A stretch of 64,000 nt of DNA from Roseomonas gilardii subsp. gilardii. GTDB lineage: Bacteria > Pseudomonadota > Alphaproteobacteria > Acetobacterales > Acetobacteraceae. The stretch is taken from NCBI RefSeq assembly GCF_023078375.1, contig NZ_CP095554.1, forward strand, positions 1,426,001 through 1,490,000, read 5' to 3'. Shown here piece by piece: positions 25,493-32,772 of the stretch. Positions within the stretch are counted from its first letter, which is position 1; each line of letters opens with the position of its first letter. The position numbers and the translations under genes are program-made. A model generated the notes under the pieces. It was not told where the DNA came from and searched no databases. It worked only from the letters and a program-made list of their open reading frames with translations.

Positions 25493-27595
25493 ATGCCGGA
25501 ACCCGATTTCCACCCGACCCTCGCCGCGCCGGATGATGATCCCTGGCTCTGGCTGGAGGAGGTGGAGGGGGCCCGCGCCCTGGAATGGGTGGAAGGGCAG
25601 AACGCCACCCTGCTCGCCCGCCATGCCGATGCCCGCTTCGAGGCCGATCGCGACGCGCTGAAGGCGGCGATGGACCGGCCGGACAAGCTGCCCTTCGTCA
25701 CCCGCCGGGGCGGGCTGCTGTACAATTTCTGGCAGGATGCCGCCCGGCCGCGCGGGCTCTGGCGGCGGACCACGCTGGATTCCTACCGGAGCAGCGATCC
25801 GGTCTGGGAGGATCTGCTGGACCTCGACGCGCTGGCGGCGGAGGAAGGGGAGGACTGGGTCTGGCAGGGCGCGCGCAGCCTGCCCGGCGCGCATGACCGG
25901 GCGATTCTTTCCCTGTCGCGCGGCGGTGGGGATGCGGTAGTGCTGCGGGAGTTCGATCTTCCCACCCGGCGCTTCGTGGAGGGCGGCTTCGCCGTGCCGG
26001 AAGCCAAGGGGCTGGTGGACTGGATCGACCGCGACACGCTGCTGCTTTCCACCGCGCTGGGGGCAGGGAATGCCACGCAGTCCGGCTATCCCCGCCGCAT
26101 CCGGCTCTGGCGCCGGGGCGGGGCGCCGCTGGGGGCGGAGGTGCTGTTCGAGACGGCGCCGGAGAGCATGGGGCTCTGGGGCAGCGTGGACCGCGCGACG
26201 GGCCATCTGGTCTTCCGCGAGCAGCTCGGCTTCTACGACGCGCGCTATCACCTGAGGGAGCCGGGCGGGGCGGTCACGACGCTCGACCTTCCGACCGACA
26301 TGCGGCTGGACTGGCACCATGGTGGCACCGCCCCGGCCGGCGGGGCGGAGCTGGAGGGCTGGCTGGCCCTGTGGCCGCGCACGCCCTGGACGGTGGCGGG
26401 GCGAACCCATGCGCCGGACACGCTGCTGGGCATCCGGCTGGCGGATTTCCTGGCGGGAAGCCGGGACTTCGCCACGTTGTTCGTGCCGGGGGAGCGGCGG
26501 GCGCTGCAGGGCTTCTTCTGGTGCCGGGGAAGGCTGGTCCTGTCCATCCTCGACGACCTGCGCCCGGTCTTCACCCTGCGGACGCCGCCGGGCGGCGGGG
26601 CGGACTGGCATGCCGAGGAGATCCCGGGACTGCCGCAGATCGGCGTGGTCAGCGTCTGGCCGCTGGACGAGGAGGAGATGGAATCCGACGGCACGCTGAT
26701 GGTCAGCGCCCAGGACCCGGTGACGCCGCCCAGCCTGATGCTGTCCCCACCTGGCCTCGGGATGCCGGCGCTGCTGAAGCAGGCGCCGCGCGTCTATGAT
26801 GCCGCCGGGCTGGTGGTGACGCGGCACGAGACGGTCTCGGCGGATGGGGAGCGCATCCCCTATGTGCAGGTCGGGCCGGAGGGGCTGACCGGCGAGGCGC
26901 CGGTGCATATGACGGGCTATGGCGGGTTCCAGGTCACCACGCAGCCCTATTACGCCATGCGCACGGGCAAGCTCTGGCTGGAGAAGGGGGGCACCACCGT
27001 GCTCGCCAATATCCGCGGCGGCGGGGAGTTCGGCACGCGCTGGCACGAGGCCGGGCGGCTGGCGGGCAAGGCCCGTTCGCATGACGACTTCGCCGCCGTG
27101 GCCGCGGACCTGGTGCAGCGCGGCGTCACCCGGCCGGGGCGCATCGCGGCGGAGGGCGGCAGCAATGGCGGGCTGCTGATCGCCAACATGCTGACGCGCT
27201 ATCCGGAGCGGTTCGGGGCGCTGTTCTGCACCATCCCGCTGGTGGACATGCGGCGCTATACGAAGCTGCTGGCGGGGGCGAGCTGGATCGCGGAATACGG
27301 CGATCCGGAGAAGCCGGAGGACTGGGATTTCCTCCAGCACATCTCGGCCTATCACTGTGCGGAGCCAGGGCGGCGCTATCCGCCCATCCTGCTGGCCACG
27401 GCGCGCAAGGATGACCGTGTCCATCCCGGCCATGCCCGCAAGATGGCCGCCAAGCTCCAGGCCATGGGCTACGACGCGTCCTTCTACGAGCCCGGCGCGG
27501 GCGGCCATGGCTATGGCAAGGATAGCGGGGAGATCGCCACCTTCTCGGCCCTCGGCATGGCCTTCCTGCGCCGCGCCATCGGCTGGGAGGATTGA
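25493..27595 (+). CDS. Prolyl oligopeptidase family (S9A) serine peptidase
   Basis: 700 residues from the ATG reading MPEPDFHPTLAAPDDDPWLW; AGAGG lies 9 bp upstream, whereas the ATG 9 bp earlier is too close to it. A beta-propeller domain (to about residue 400) covers an alpha/beta-hydrolase domain with the nucleophile in EGGSNGGLLIANML, the acid in TARKDDRVHPGHARKM and the histidine in GAGGHGYG. GYGGFQVTTQPYY and ANIRGGGEFG are typical of the family. It cleaves short peptides, mostly after proline; no signal peptide is seen, so it is cytoplasmic. Confidence 0.93.
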   Translation: MPEPDFHPTLAAPDDDPWLWLEEVEGARALEWVEGQNATLLARHADARFEADRDALKAAMDRPDKLPFVTRRGGLLYNFWQDAARPRGLWRRTTLDSYRSSDPVWEDLLDLDALAAEEGEDWVWQGARSLPGAHDRAILSLSRGGGDAVVLREFDLPTRRFVEGGFAVPEAKGLVDWIDRDTLLLSTALGAGNATQSGYPRRIRLWRRGGAPLGAEVLFETAPESMGLWGSVDRATGHLVFREQLGFYDARYHLREPGGAVTTLDLPTDMRLDWHHGGTAPAGGAELEGWLALWPRTPWTVAGRTHAPDTLLGIRLADFLAGSRDFATLFVPGERRALQGFFWCRGRLVLSILDDLRPVFTLRTPPGGGADWHAEEIPGLPQIGVVSVWPLDEEEMESDGTLMVSAQDPVTPPSLMLSPPGLGMPALLKQAPRVYDAAGLVVTRHETVSADGERIPYVQVGPEGLTGEAPVHMTGYGGFQVTTQPYYAMRTGKLWLEKGGTTVLANIRGGGEFGTRWHEAGRLAGKARSHDDFAAVAADLVQRGVTRPGRIAAEGGSNGGLLIANMLTRYPERFGALFCTIPLVDMRRYTKLLAGASWIAEYGDPEKPEDWDFLQHISAYHCAEPGRRYPPILLATARKDDRVHPGHARKMAAKLQAMGYDASFYEPGAGGHGYGKDSGEIATFSALGMAFLRRAIGWED

Positions 27596-27599
27596 TCCG

Positions 27600-27960
27600 G
27601 GCGGGACGCGTCTTGTGGCCGCCCGCCGGGGGCAAGGCGCTGCCTCGCCCCCGAGACCCCCACTCCGCCCATGACCATGGTGGGGGACCGAAGCCGGTCC
27701 CCGGACCCCGGGCTTTCGTGGGCTCCGGTGGCTGCCGTCGGTTTGCGGGCTGATCCCTGGGAGCAGGTGGATCGGCGGGGCTCCGAAAGCAAAAACAACA
27801 CCCTGTCCGCGCTGGTGGCGCTCGCAGTCGCCGGAGAGCGATGCTCTCCGGCGTGGTCCGGCCGTGGTGAGCGCCAAGGAGTGGAAGGTCCAGGAAACTC
27901 AGTTTCCTGGCGGATCAGGGGGTCTGGGGGAAAAGGCGGAGCCTTGTCCCCCCGGGACAG
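27600..27960 (+). repeat. Convergent-junction multi-hairpin repeat, copy B
   Basis: This fills the gap between the convergent S9 peptidase and bestrophin genes. Hairpin 1: 27628-27652 (GGGGGC..GCCCCC). Hairpin 2: 27683-27702 (GGGGACCG, loop AAGC, CGGTCCCC). A 126-bp spacer starts GGACCCCGGGCTTTCGTGGG. Hairpin 3: 27829-27853 (11-bp arms, loop GAT). Hairpin 4: 27890-27910 (CCAGGAAACT c AGTTTCCTGG). Hairpin 5: 27926-27952 (GGGGGAAAAGGC/GCCTTGTCCCCC, one mismatch). It can be read as an open frame, but indels in copy C break that frame, so I do not call it coding. Confidence 0.9.
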
Positions 27961-27976
27961 GGCGACGCCGGGGGTG

Positions 27977-28888
27977 TCAGCGCAGGAGGTAGCGGGTCGG
28001 GCGGAGGGGCTCGGGGAGGTCGGTTTCGCCCAGGGCTTCCAGGAGGTCGGTCTCGACCACGCGCACCATGGCGTTGAGGGCGAGGTCGTTGGCCTGGTCG
28101 CCGAAGGGGTCCTCCAGCTCGTCGCCCAGGGCGTCGAGGCCGAAGAGGGTATAGGCCAGGATGGCCACCACGACGGGCGTGCCGAAGCCGAGCGTGCCGA
28201 CGAAGCCGAAGGGCATCAGCAGGCAGAAGAGCCAGGCCGAGCGGTGCAGCAGCAGCGAATAGGCATAGGGCAGGGGCGTGTTGTGGATGCGCTCGCAGCC
28301 CGCCTGGATGGCGGTCATCCCGGCCAGCGGGGCGGAAAGCTGCGTGTGCAGGATGTCGGTCAGGGCGCCGGCGCGCAGCAGGGCGGCCAGTTCCGCCGAT
28401 TGCGCGCGCAGCACCGCGTCCGGGCGGTTGCGCCGCGTGGCCAGGGCGGCGGCTTCCTCCGGCGGAAGCCAGGGGCGGGCGCGTTCCAGCCCGTTCTGGC
28501 CGCGGAGCTGCGTGGCCAGGAGATGCGCGAAGCCCGCCACGCGGCGCAGCAGGCGCCCGCGCACCTCGCTTTCCGGCAGCAGGCTCGTCACCAGCCGGGC
28601 GAAGACGCGGTTCTCGGTGATCAGCCTGCCCCAGAGCTGCCGGCCCTCCCACCAGCGGGCATGGCAGGCGTTGTTGCGGAAGCTGAGGAAGATCGAGAGC
28701 GTCAGGCCCAGCACGGTGAAGGGCGCCGCGCTGAATTCGGGGAAGATACCGGGATAGCGCCGGTCCAGCAGCGCCAGCAGCAGGGCGATGCCTGTCACCA
28801 GCGCCACGCGCGGCGCCACCAGCGGCACCACGGAGCCGCGCAGGGCGAAGAGGAGATCCAGCGTGCCGGGGCGGGGGCGGACGATCAT
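27977..28888 (-). CDS. Bestrophin-like (YneE/UPF0187) channel protein
   Basis: 303 residues. Bacterial bestrophin homologues form pentameric ion channels in the inner membrane. Seen here are the first helices (VALVTGIALLLALLD, FTVLGLTLSIFLSFRNNACHARWWEGRQLWG), the typical ACHARWWEGR segment, then helices around LLLHRSAWLFCLLMPFGFVGTLG, and the acidic C-terminal ELEDPFGDQANDLALN, which matches the conserved DELENPF-type motif. The Asn-Asp-Leu-Pro core is intact. It ends next to repeat copy B and lies 29 bp beyond the dipeptidase gene on the same strand. Confidence 0.9.
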   Translation of the reverse strand: MIVRPRPGTLDLLFALRGSVVPLVAPRVALVTGIALLLALLDRRYPGIFPEFSAAPFTVLGLTLSIFLSFRNNACHARWWEGRQLWGRLITENRVFARLVTSLLPESEVRGRLLRRVAGFAHLLATQLRGQNGLERARPWLPPEEAAALATRRNRPDAVLRAQSAELAALLRAGALTDILHTQLSAPLAGMTAIQAGCERIHNTPLPYAYSLLLHRSAWLFCLLMPFGFVGTLGFGTPVVVAILAYTLFGLDALGDELEDPFGDQANDLALNAMVRVVETDLLEALGETDLPEPLRPTRYLLR

Positions 28889-28917
28889 GGCGGCTCAGCC
28901 CCCTCTCGCATGGGTGG

Positions 28918-29484
28918 TCACATCGGTCCGCCCGGGACGGCGCTGGCGCAGAGGGCCGGGTGCCGCCGGGCGTCGAAGAGCTGATAGTGCCACCATTCCA
29001 GGGCATAGTGGTCCCAGCCGGCCGCCGTCATGAGGCCCAGCAGGATGGCGCGGTTGCGCTGGTCCTCCGCCGGGATGTCCAGGCTGCCATGGGCGGAGGC
29101 TTCCTCCACCGCGTCGAAGCCGGTGCCCATGGGCAGTTCGCGGCCGCTGGCCGTATCCACCAGCGTCAGGTCCACCGCCGCGCCGCGCGGATGCACGCCG
29201 CCCAGGCGCGGGTCGGAGACGAAGCGCTTGTCCTCCACCGCATGCCACAGCGCCCATTGGGCCTCGATCGGGCGGAAGGCGTCGAGGAGCTTGATCCGCA
29301 GGCCCAGCGCCAGCGCCAGCGCATTGGCCCGCAGCAGGCGCTCCCGCGCCTCCGGCAGCAGCAGCGCGGCCGGGCGCGTGTAGATCGGGCGGCCGGTCAG
29401 GTTGTCGGCGGTGGCGTAGCGGATGTCGAGGAGGACGCCGTCTTCCTCGTGGATCGGAATCAGCATGGGGGTGCTTATAGCCAT
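28918..29484 (-). CDS. D-alanyl-D-alanine dipeptidase (VanX/DdpX type)
   Basis: 188 residues. Zinc dipeptidases of this family hydrolyse D-Ala-D-Ala. The metal-site signature is visible as GGVHPRGAAVDLTLV (HxxGxAxD) and the later EWWHYQL; LLDAFRPIEAQWALW carries the conserved arginine. An in-frame second Met (MLIPIHEE, 29466) could be the start. There is no van gene cluster here, so cell-wall recycling is more likely than glycopeptide resistance. It is probably co-transcribed with the bestrophin-like gene. Confidence 0.9.
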   Translation of the reverse strand: MAISTPMLIPIHEEDGVLLDIRYATADNLTGRPIYTRPAALLLPEARERLLRANALALALGLRIKLLDAFRPIEAQWALWHAVEDKRFVSDPRLGGVHPRGAAVDLTLVDTASGRELPMGTGFDAVEEASAHGSLDIPAEDQRNRAILLGLMTAAGWDHYALEWWHYQLFDARRHPALCASAVPGGPM

Positions 29485-29582
29485 GCGTGCTCCAGGCGGC
29501 TTCCCCGGCTCCGGACCGCGGGGCGCAACCCAGCCCCGCTCCGGCGCGTTCGCGGCTTTCCGACCAAGAGGGAATCCGACCG

Positions 29583-30074
29583 ATGCGCGGCACCGCTTTC
29601 ACCCTGGCCCTGGCCTTGATGACCACGCCGCTCTGGGTCCAGGACCTCCGGGCGCAGGATATCGGCCAGGGCAATGGCCGTGGGGGCGCGACCAGCGGCT
29701 CCCCGGCCGGCGGCTCCAGCGAGGCGCCCGACCTCGCCAGCTATGAGAAGCTGTTGCAGGACAGCCTTGGCAAGCTGCGCGCCGCCGCCAGCCAGCCCGG
29801 GGTGAAGGACGAGTTCAGCAAGGACGAGTCCGTCGGCACCGCGCGCCGGGAGGTGCTGACGGTATTGCAGGACAGCCTGGGCGTCGTCCGGCGCGCGCCC
29901 GCTTCCTACAAGGACCGGGCTGTCTACAAGCAGGCCGAGAGCGAGGTCCAGGCGGCCAGCAACAAGGTTCAGGGCCAGCAGCAGGACGCCGCCCTGGCCG
30001 GCCCGATGCGGCAGGCCATCCAGGCCGTGGAGGCCCTGGTGCGCGATGTCGGGGCCTCGCACGGGCGGGGCTGA
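29583..30074 (+). CDS. Secreted protein of unknown function
   Basis: 163 residues from MRGTAFTLALALMTTPLW, with AGAGGG upstream. The signal peptide is likely cut near LRAQD. A Gly/Ser-rich stretch (IGQGNGRGGATSGSPAGGS) leads to a helical, charged domain (SYEKLLQDSLGKLRAAA, ARREVLTVLQDSLGVVRRAP, YKQAESEVQAASNKVQGQ) that contains two similar LQDSLG segments about 45 residues apart. It is probably periplasmic. No family recognised. Confidence 0.8.
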   Translation: MRGTAFTLALALMTTPLWVQDLRAQDIGQGNGRGGATSGSPAGGSSEAPDLASYEKLLQDSLGKLRAAASQPGVKDEFSKDESVGTARREVLTVLQDSLGVVRRAPASYKDRAVYKQAESEVQAASNKVQGQQQDAALAGPMRQAIQAVEALVRDVGASHGRG

Positions 30075-30121
30075 TCCCGGAGGCGCGCCGCGCCCCGGTG
30101 GATAAGGGCAGGCGTGGCCGG

Positions 30122-31225
30122 TCAGGCCAGGGGCAGGAGGTGGATCAGCCCCAGGCTGATGACGCACAGCACGAGGAGCGACCCGATCACGGCCCCGACC
30201 ACCAGGGCGCCGGCCCGGGCGACCATGCGGACATCCACGCCCAGGCCCAGCGCGGCCATGGAGATCACCGTCAGCAGCGTGGTCAGGCTGGCGATGGGGG
30301 CCAGCGCGGCCTGCGGGATCAGGCCCAGGGAGCGCAGCACGGCGCAGCCCAGGAAGCCCAGGATGAACCAGGGCACCAGCCGGCCCAGGATGCGGGTGCG
30401 CGGCTGGGTGCGGGTGGCGGGCTCCGCCGCTTCGCGCCGGCGTGCCGCCAGCAGGGACAGGACCAGCACGACCGGCCCGAGCATCAGCACGCGCACCAGC
30501 TTGACCAGCGTGCCGAGCTGCACGCTCAGCGCCCCGACCGGCGCCGTTGCGGCCAGAACCTGCGGCACGGCGTAGACGGTGAGGCCGGCCAGGACGCCAT
30601 ACTGCGTCTCGTGCAGCCCCAGCAGTGGCACGGCCAGCGGCAGGGACAGCACCACGACGATGCCCAGCACGGCGGTGAAGGCGATGGAGGCGGCGATGTC
30701 GCGGCTTTCCGCGCCGATCACCGGCGCCACGGCGGCGATGGCGGAGTTGCCGCAGATCGAGTTGCCGCAGGCCACGAGCATGGCCATCCGGCGCGGCAGG
30801 CCGAGCAGGCGGCCGATGCCGTAGCTGGCCGGGATGGCCACAGCCACCACGGCGGCGATGCCCAGCACCAGGGCCGGGCCGACCGCCAGCAGCGCCTGGG
30901 CGCTCAGCGCCGTGCCGAGCAGGATGATCGCGACCTCCAGCAGCACCTTGGCGGAGAAGGCGATGCCGGGTGCGAAAGCCTTGCCCGGCGTCCAGGCGGT
31001 GCGTAGCGCCGTGCCGAGCAGGATGGCCAGCACCACGGGTTCCAGCCAGTCGCGGCCCAGCAGGGCGTGCTCGGCCTGGCCGATGCCGGCCGCCAGCGCG
31101 GCGATGGCGGCGCAGAGCAGCACGCCCGGCCCCAGGCGCCGCAGCGCCCCGGCCCGCCGCCCGCCGGTCGCTTCGCCCGCCGTGGCCGGCTGGACGAGGC
31201 TGGGGCTGGAGGCGGGGCGGGTCAT
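30122..31225 (-). CDS. YeiH family putative sulfate exporter
   Basis: 367 residues with ten or more hydrophobic segments. The family hallmarks are LLGTALRTAWTPGKAFAPGIAFSAKVLLEVAIILLG, then MLVACGNSICGNSAIAAVAPVI, and ISMAALGLGVDVRMVA near the end. YeiH/UPF0324 proteins are inner-membrane permeases; a sulfate or organosulfonate role is suggested for some homologues, not shown. It converges with the secreted-protein gene. The 157-bp gap before it (31226-31382) shows no gene. Confidence 0.9.
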   Translation of the reverse strand: MTRPASSPSLVQPATAGEATGGRRAGALRRLGPGVLLCAAIAALAAGIGQAEHALLGRDWLEPVVLAILLGTALRTAWTPGKAFAPGIAFSAKVLLEVAIILLGTALSAQALLAVGPALVLGIAAVVAVAIPASYGIGRLLGLPRRMAMLVACGNSICGNSAIAAVAPVIGAESRDIAASIAFTAVLGIVVVLSLPLAVPLLGLHETQYGVLAGLTVYAVPQVLAATAPVGALSVQLGTLVKLVRVLMLGPVVLVLSLLAARRREAAEPATRTQPRTRILGRLVPWFILGFLGCAVLRSLGLIPQAALAPIASLTTLLTVISMAALGLGVDVRMVARAGALVVGAVIGSLLVLCVISLGLIHLLPLA

Positions 31226-31382
31226 GGTGTCTCGGTATCCTGGAAGCCGGACCCTATGATGCGCCGCGCTGAAACATCTGACAAACGCAATGGTTCGATC
31301 GGATCAATCTGAATTCCAGAACGATCTGCTGCCATTGCGGGGCCGGGGCGGGGCATGAGCCCGTTGCGGTGGTAAGCCTGGG

Positions 31383-31811
31383 TCAGGCCGGGTTGCGGGC
31401 CTGCCACTCGGCGAAGACGCGTTCCAGCAGCTCGACCTTCTTGCAGTCCTGGGCTGCCGCGGCACGCTTGAAGGCCCGCCGGAACTCGGCCGTGACGCGG
31501 AAGTTCAGCGGCTCGGTGCGCTCCTTGGCCGTTTTTGCCGCCTTGCGGGGCTTCTCCTTCAGCGCCTCCGGGCTGGCTGCCTTGGCGGGCTTGGCCTTGG
31601 CCTTCTTCGGGCTTTCCGGCGCCGGCCCGTCGGTCCGCGCGGGCTCGGCAGGCGTCGCGGCTTCGGCGGCCTTCCCAGGGTTGGCGGGGGCCTCGCTCAG
31701 GGCGCCGAGCACGCTGCTCTGCGGGGGCGGGGCGCCCTTGGTTCCGCGGCGGCGGACCGGATGGGGGCTTCCGGCGGGCGTGCCGGTGGGGGAGTGCTCG
31801 GGATCGGACAT
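31383..31811 (-). CDS. Ribbon-helix-helix-type partner of ParA, with disordered basic N-terminus
   Basis: 142 residues. Residues 1-98 are Pro/Ala/Lys-rich and disordered, with SPKKAKAKPAKAAS and EKPRKAAKTAKE. The last ~45 residues, EPLNFRVTAEFRRAFKRAAA and QDCKKVELLERVFAEW, look like a ribbon-helix-helix DNA-binding fold. A flexible tail plus ribbon-helix-helix fold, 69 bp downstream of a ParA-type ATPase, is the ParF/ParG layout, in which the small protein binds the centromere and stimulates the ATPase through its tail. This assignment is by architecture, not sequence identity. Confidence 0.65.
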   Translation of the reverse strand: MSDPEHSPTGTPAGSPHPVRRRGTKGAPPPQSSVLGALSEAPANPGKAAEAATPAEPARTDGPAPESPKKAKAKPAKAASPEALKEKPRKAAKTAKERTEPLNFRVTAEFRRAFKRAAAAQDCKKVELLERVFAEWQARNPA

Positions 31812-31880
31812 GGTCTGTTCCAGGATCTCTGTTCCAGGATTCCGGGGCCCCGCCGGGCGGATGGCTGGCGGGGTGGGGTT

Positions 31881-32618
31881 TCACGGCTGAACGGAGGTTT
31901 CCGGCCCCTCCCGCCGTGTCGGGGAGGGGCGCGGGATCTCAGCGGGGCCGGCGGGTTCTTTCCACGGGCGGCTCGGCCGGGGGCGGCTGGTGACGAAGGC
32001 GACGGCATCGCGGGCGAAGGCCTCGGCCTTGCGGCGCAGCGAGACATGCGAGACCTCGGTGGCGACACGGCCCTCGTCATGCGCGCGGCGGTAGCCAGCC
32101 TTTTCCGGCCAGGCATGCGGCAGGCAGTGGTAGCCGGCCTCGCGCACATAGAGTGCCGCCTCCTCGATCTCGGCGGCGGAATCGCCGGCGCGGCAGAGGG
32201 CGATGGCGATGCGCGAGGCGGGGATGCCCTGGCCGAGCAGCTCATGCGCCAGGCGCACGGTCGGCAGCAGGTCGTCCACCGCCAGCCCGGACGGGATCAG
32301 CACCGCATCGGCGGCGCGGGCCACCTCCAGCGTCTGGGCATCGGCGAAGCCGCGCGCGTCGAGCACGAGGCAGTCGGCCTGGTCGCGGCGCGCGGCGCGC
32401 AGGGCGGGGTCCAGCCCATCGAAGCATTCCGCCCGCACCACCGGCTTCCGCCCGGAGGCGGCACGGCGGCGCGCCCATTCGGCCGAGGTGGCCTGCAGCA
32501 CGTCCAGGTCGGCGAGCAGCACGTCGCGGCCCTGGGCGGCCAGTTCCCGTGCCAGCAGGCGGGCCAGCGACGACTTCGCCACGCCCCCTTTCTGTGACAC
32601 GCAGCCCACGACGAGCAT
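31881..32618 (-). CDS. ParA-family partition ATPase (ParF-like)
   Basis: 245 residues from the ATG reading MLVVGCVSQKGGVAKSS. The deviant Walker A is QKGGVAKSS (Ala in place of the usual Gly, Ser for Thr), followed by LLADLDVLQATSAEW (Walker A') and CLVLDARGFAD (Walker B). There is no N-terminal helix-turn-helix, as in type Ib ParA/ParF. A Pro/Arg-rich tail follows residue 215. GGGAG lies about 12 bp before the start. The ribbon-helix-helix gene follows, and an 8-bp tandem repeat lies 43 bp upstream. It is separate from any chromosomal parAB or replication origin visible here, which suggests a plasmid-derived or cargo-positioning system. Confidence 0.85.
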   Translation of the reverse strand: MLVVGCVSQKGGVAKSSLARLLARELAAQGRDVLLADLDVLQATSAEWARRRAASGRKPVVRAECFDGLDPALRAARRDQADCLVLDARGFADAQTLEVARAADAVLIPSGLAVDDLLPTVRLAHELLGQGIPASRIAIALCRAGDSAAEIEEAALYVREAGYHCLPHAWPEKAGYRRAHDEGRVATEVSHVSLRRKAEAFARDAVAFVTSRPRPSRPWKEPAGPAEIPRPSPTRREGPETSVQP

Positions 32619-32660
32619 GATGGTCCGGGTCTCCCGCCTCAGGTCCGGGGCGCATTCTGC

Positions 32661-32688
32661 GTGCAAGCGTGCAAGCGTGCAAGCGTGC
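32661..32688. repeat. 8-bp direct repeats (GTGCAAGC) upstream of parA-like gene
   Basis: Three perfect tandem copies of GTGCAAGC (32661, 32669, 32677) plus a trailing GTGC. They start 43 bp upstream of the ParA-like start codon, the usual place for the iterated centromere/operator of ParF/ParG-type systems. Function is inferred from position. Confidence 0.6.
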
Positions 32689-32704
32689 TGGATGCTCCGG
32701 CCGG

Positions 32705-32772
32705 GGCTCGGCCCAGATGGCTCAGCCCAGATGGCTCAGCCCGGGTGGCTCAGCCCGGGTGGCTCAGCCCAG
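32705..32772. repeat. 14-bp tandem repeats across the 3' end of the MetX-like gene
   Basis: Five head-to-tail units of GGCTCAGCCCRGRT (32705, 32719, 32733, 32747, 32761; the first has GGCTCGG and the last diverges after 12 bases). The stop codon of the minus-strand hydrolase (32764-32766) lies in the last unit, so the array looks like repeated duplication of the gene's end into the spacer before parA. Confidence 0.85.

Noticed and set aside
25229-27877. 882-codon minus-strand open frame
   Set aside because: It is antisense to the S9 peptidase, which has its complete catalytic triad on the plus strand.
27671-27990. Open frame through repeat copy B starting MTMVGDRSRSPDP
   Set aside because: Similar frames occur in other copies but are broken by indels in copy C and have no ribosome site; hairpin conservation explains the sequence better than coding.
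28918-29484. Vancomycin-resistance (vanX) locus
   Set aside because: Only the dipeptidase is present; without vanHA or vanRS neighbours, resistance is not supported.
32661-32772. Possible CRISPR array
   Set aside because: Units are 8 and 14 bp in direct tandem without spacers, and no cas genes are near.
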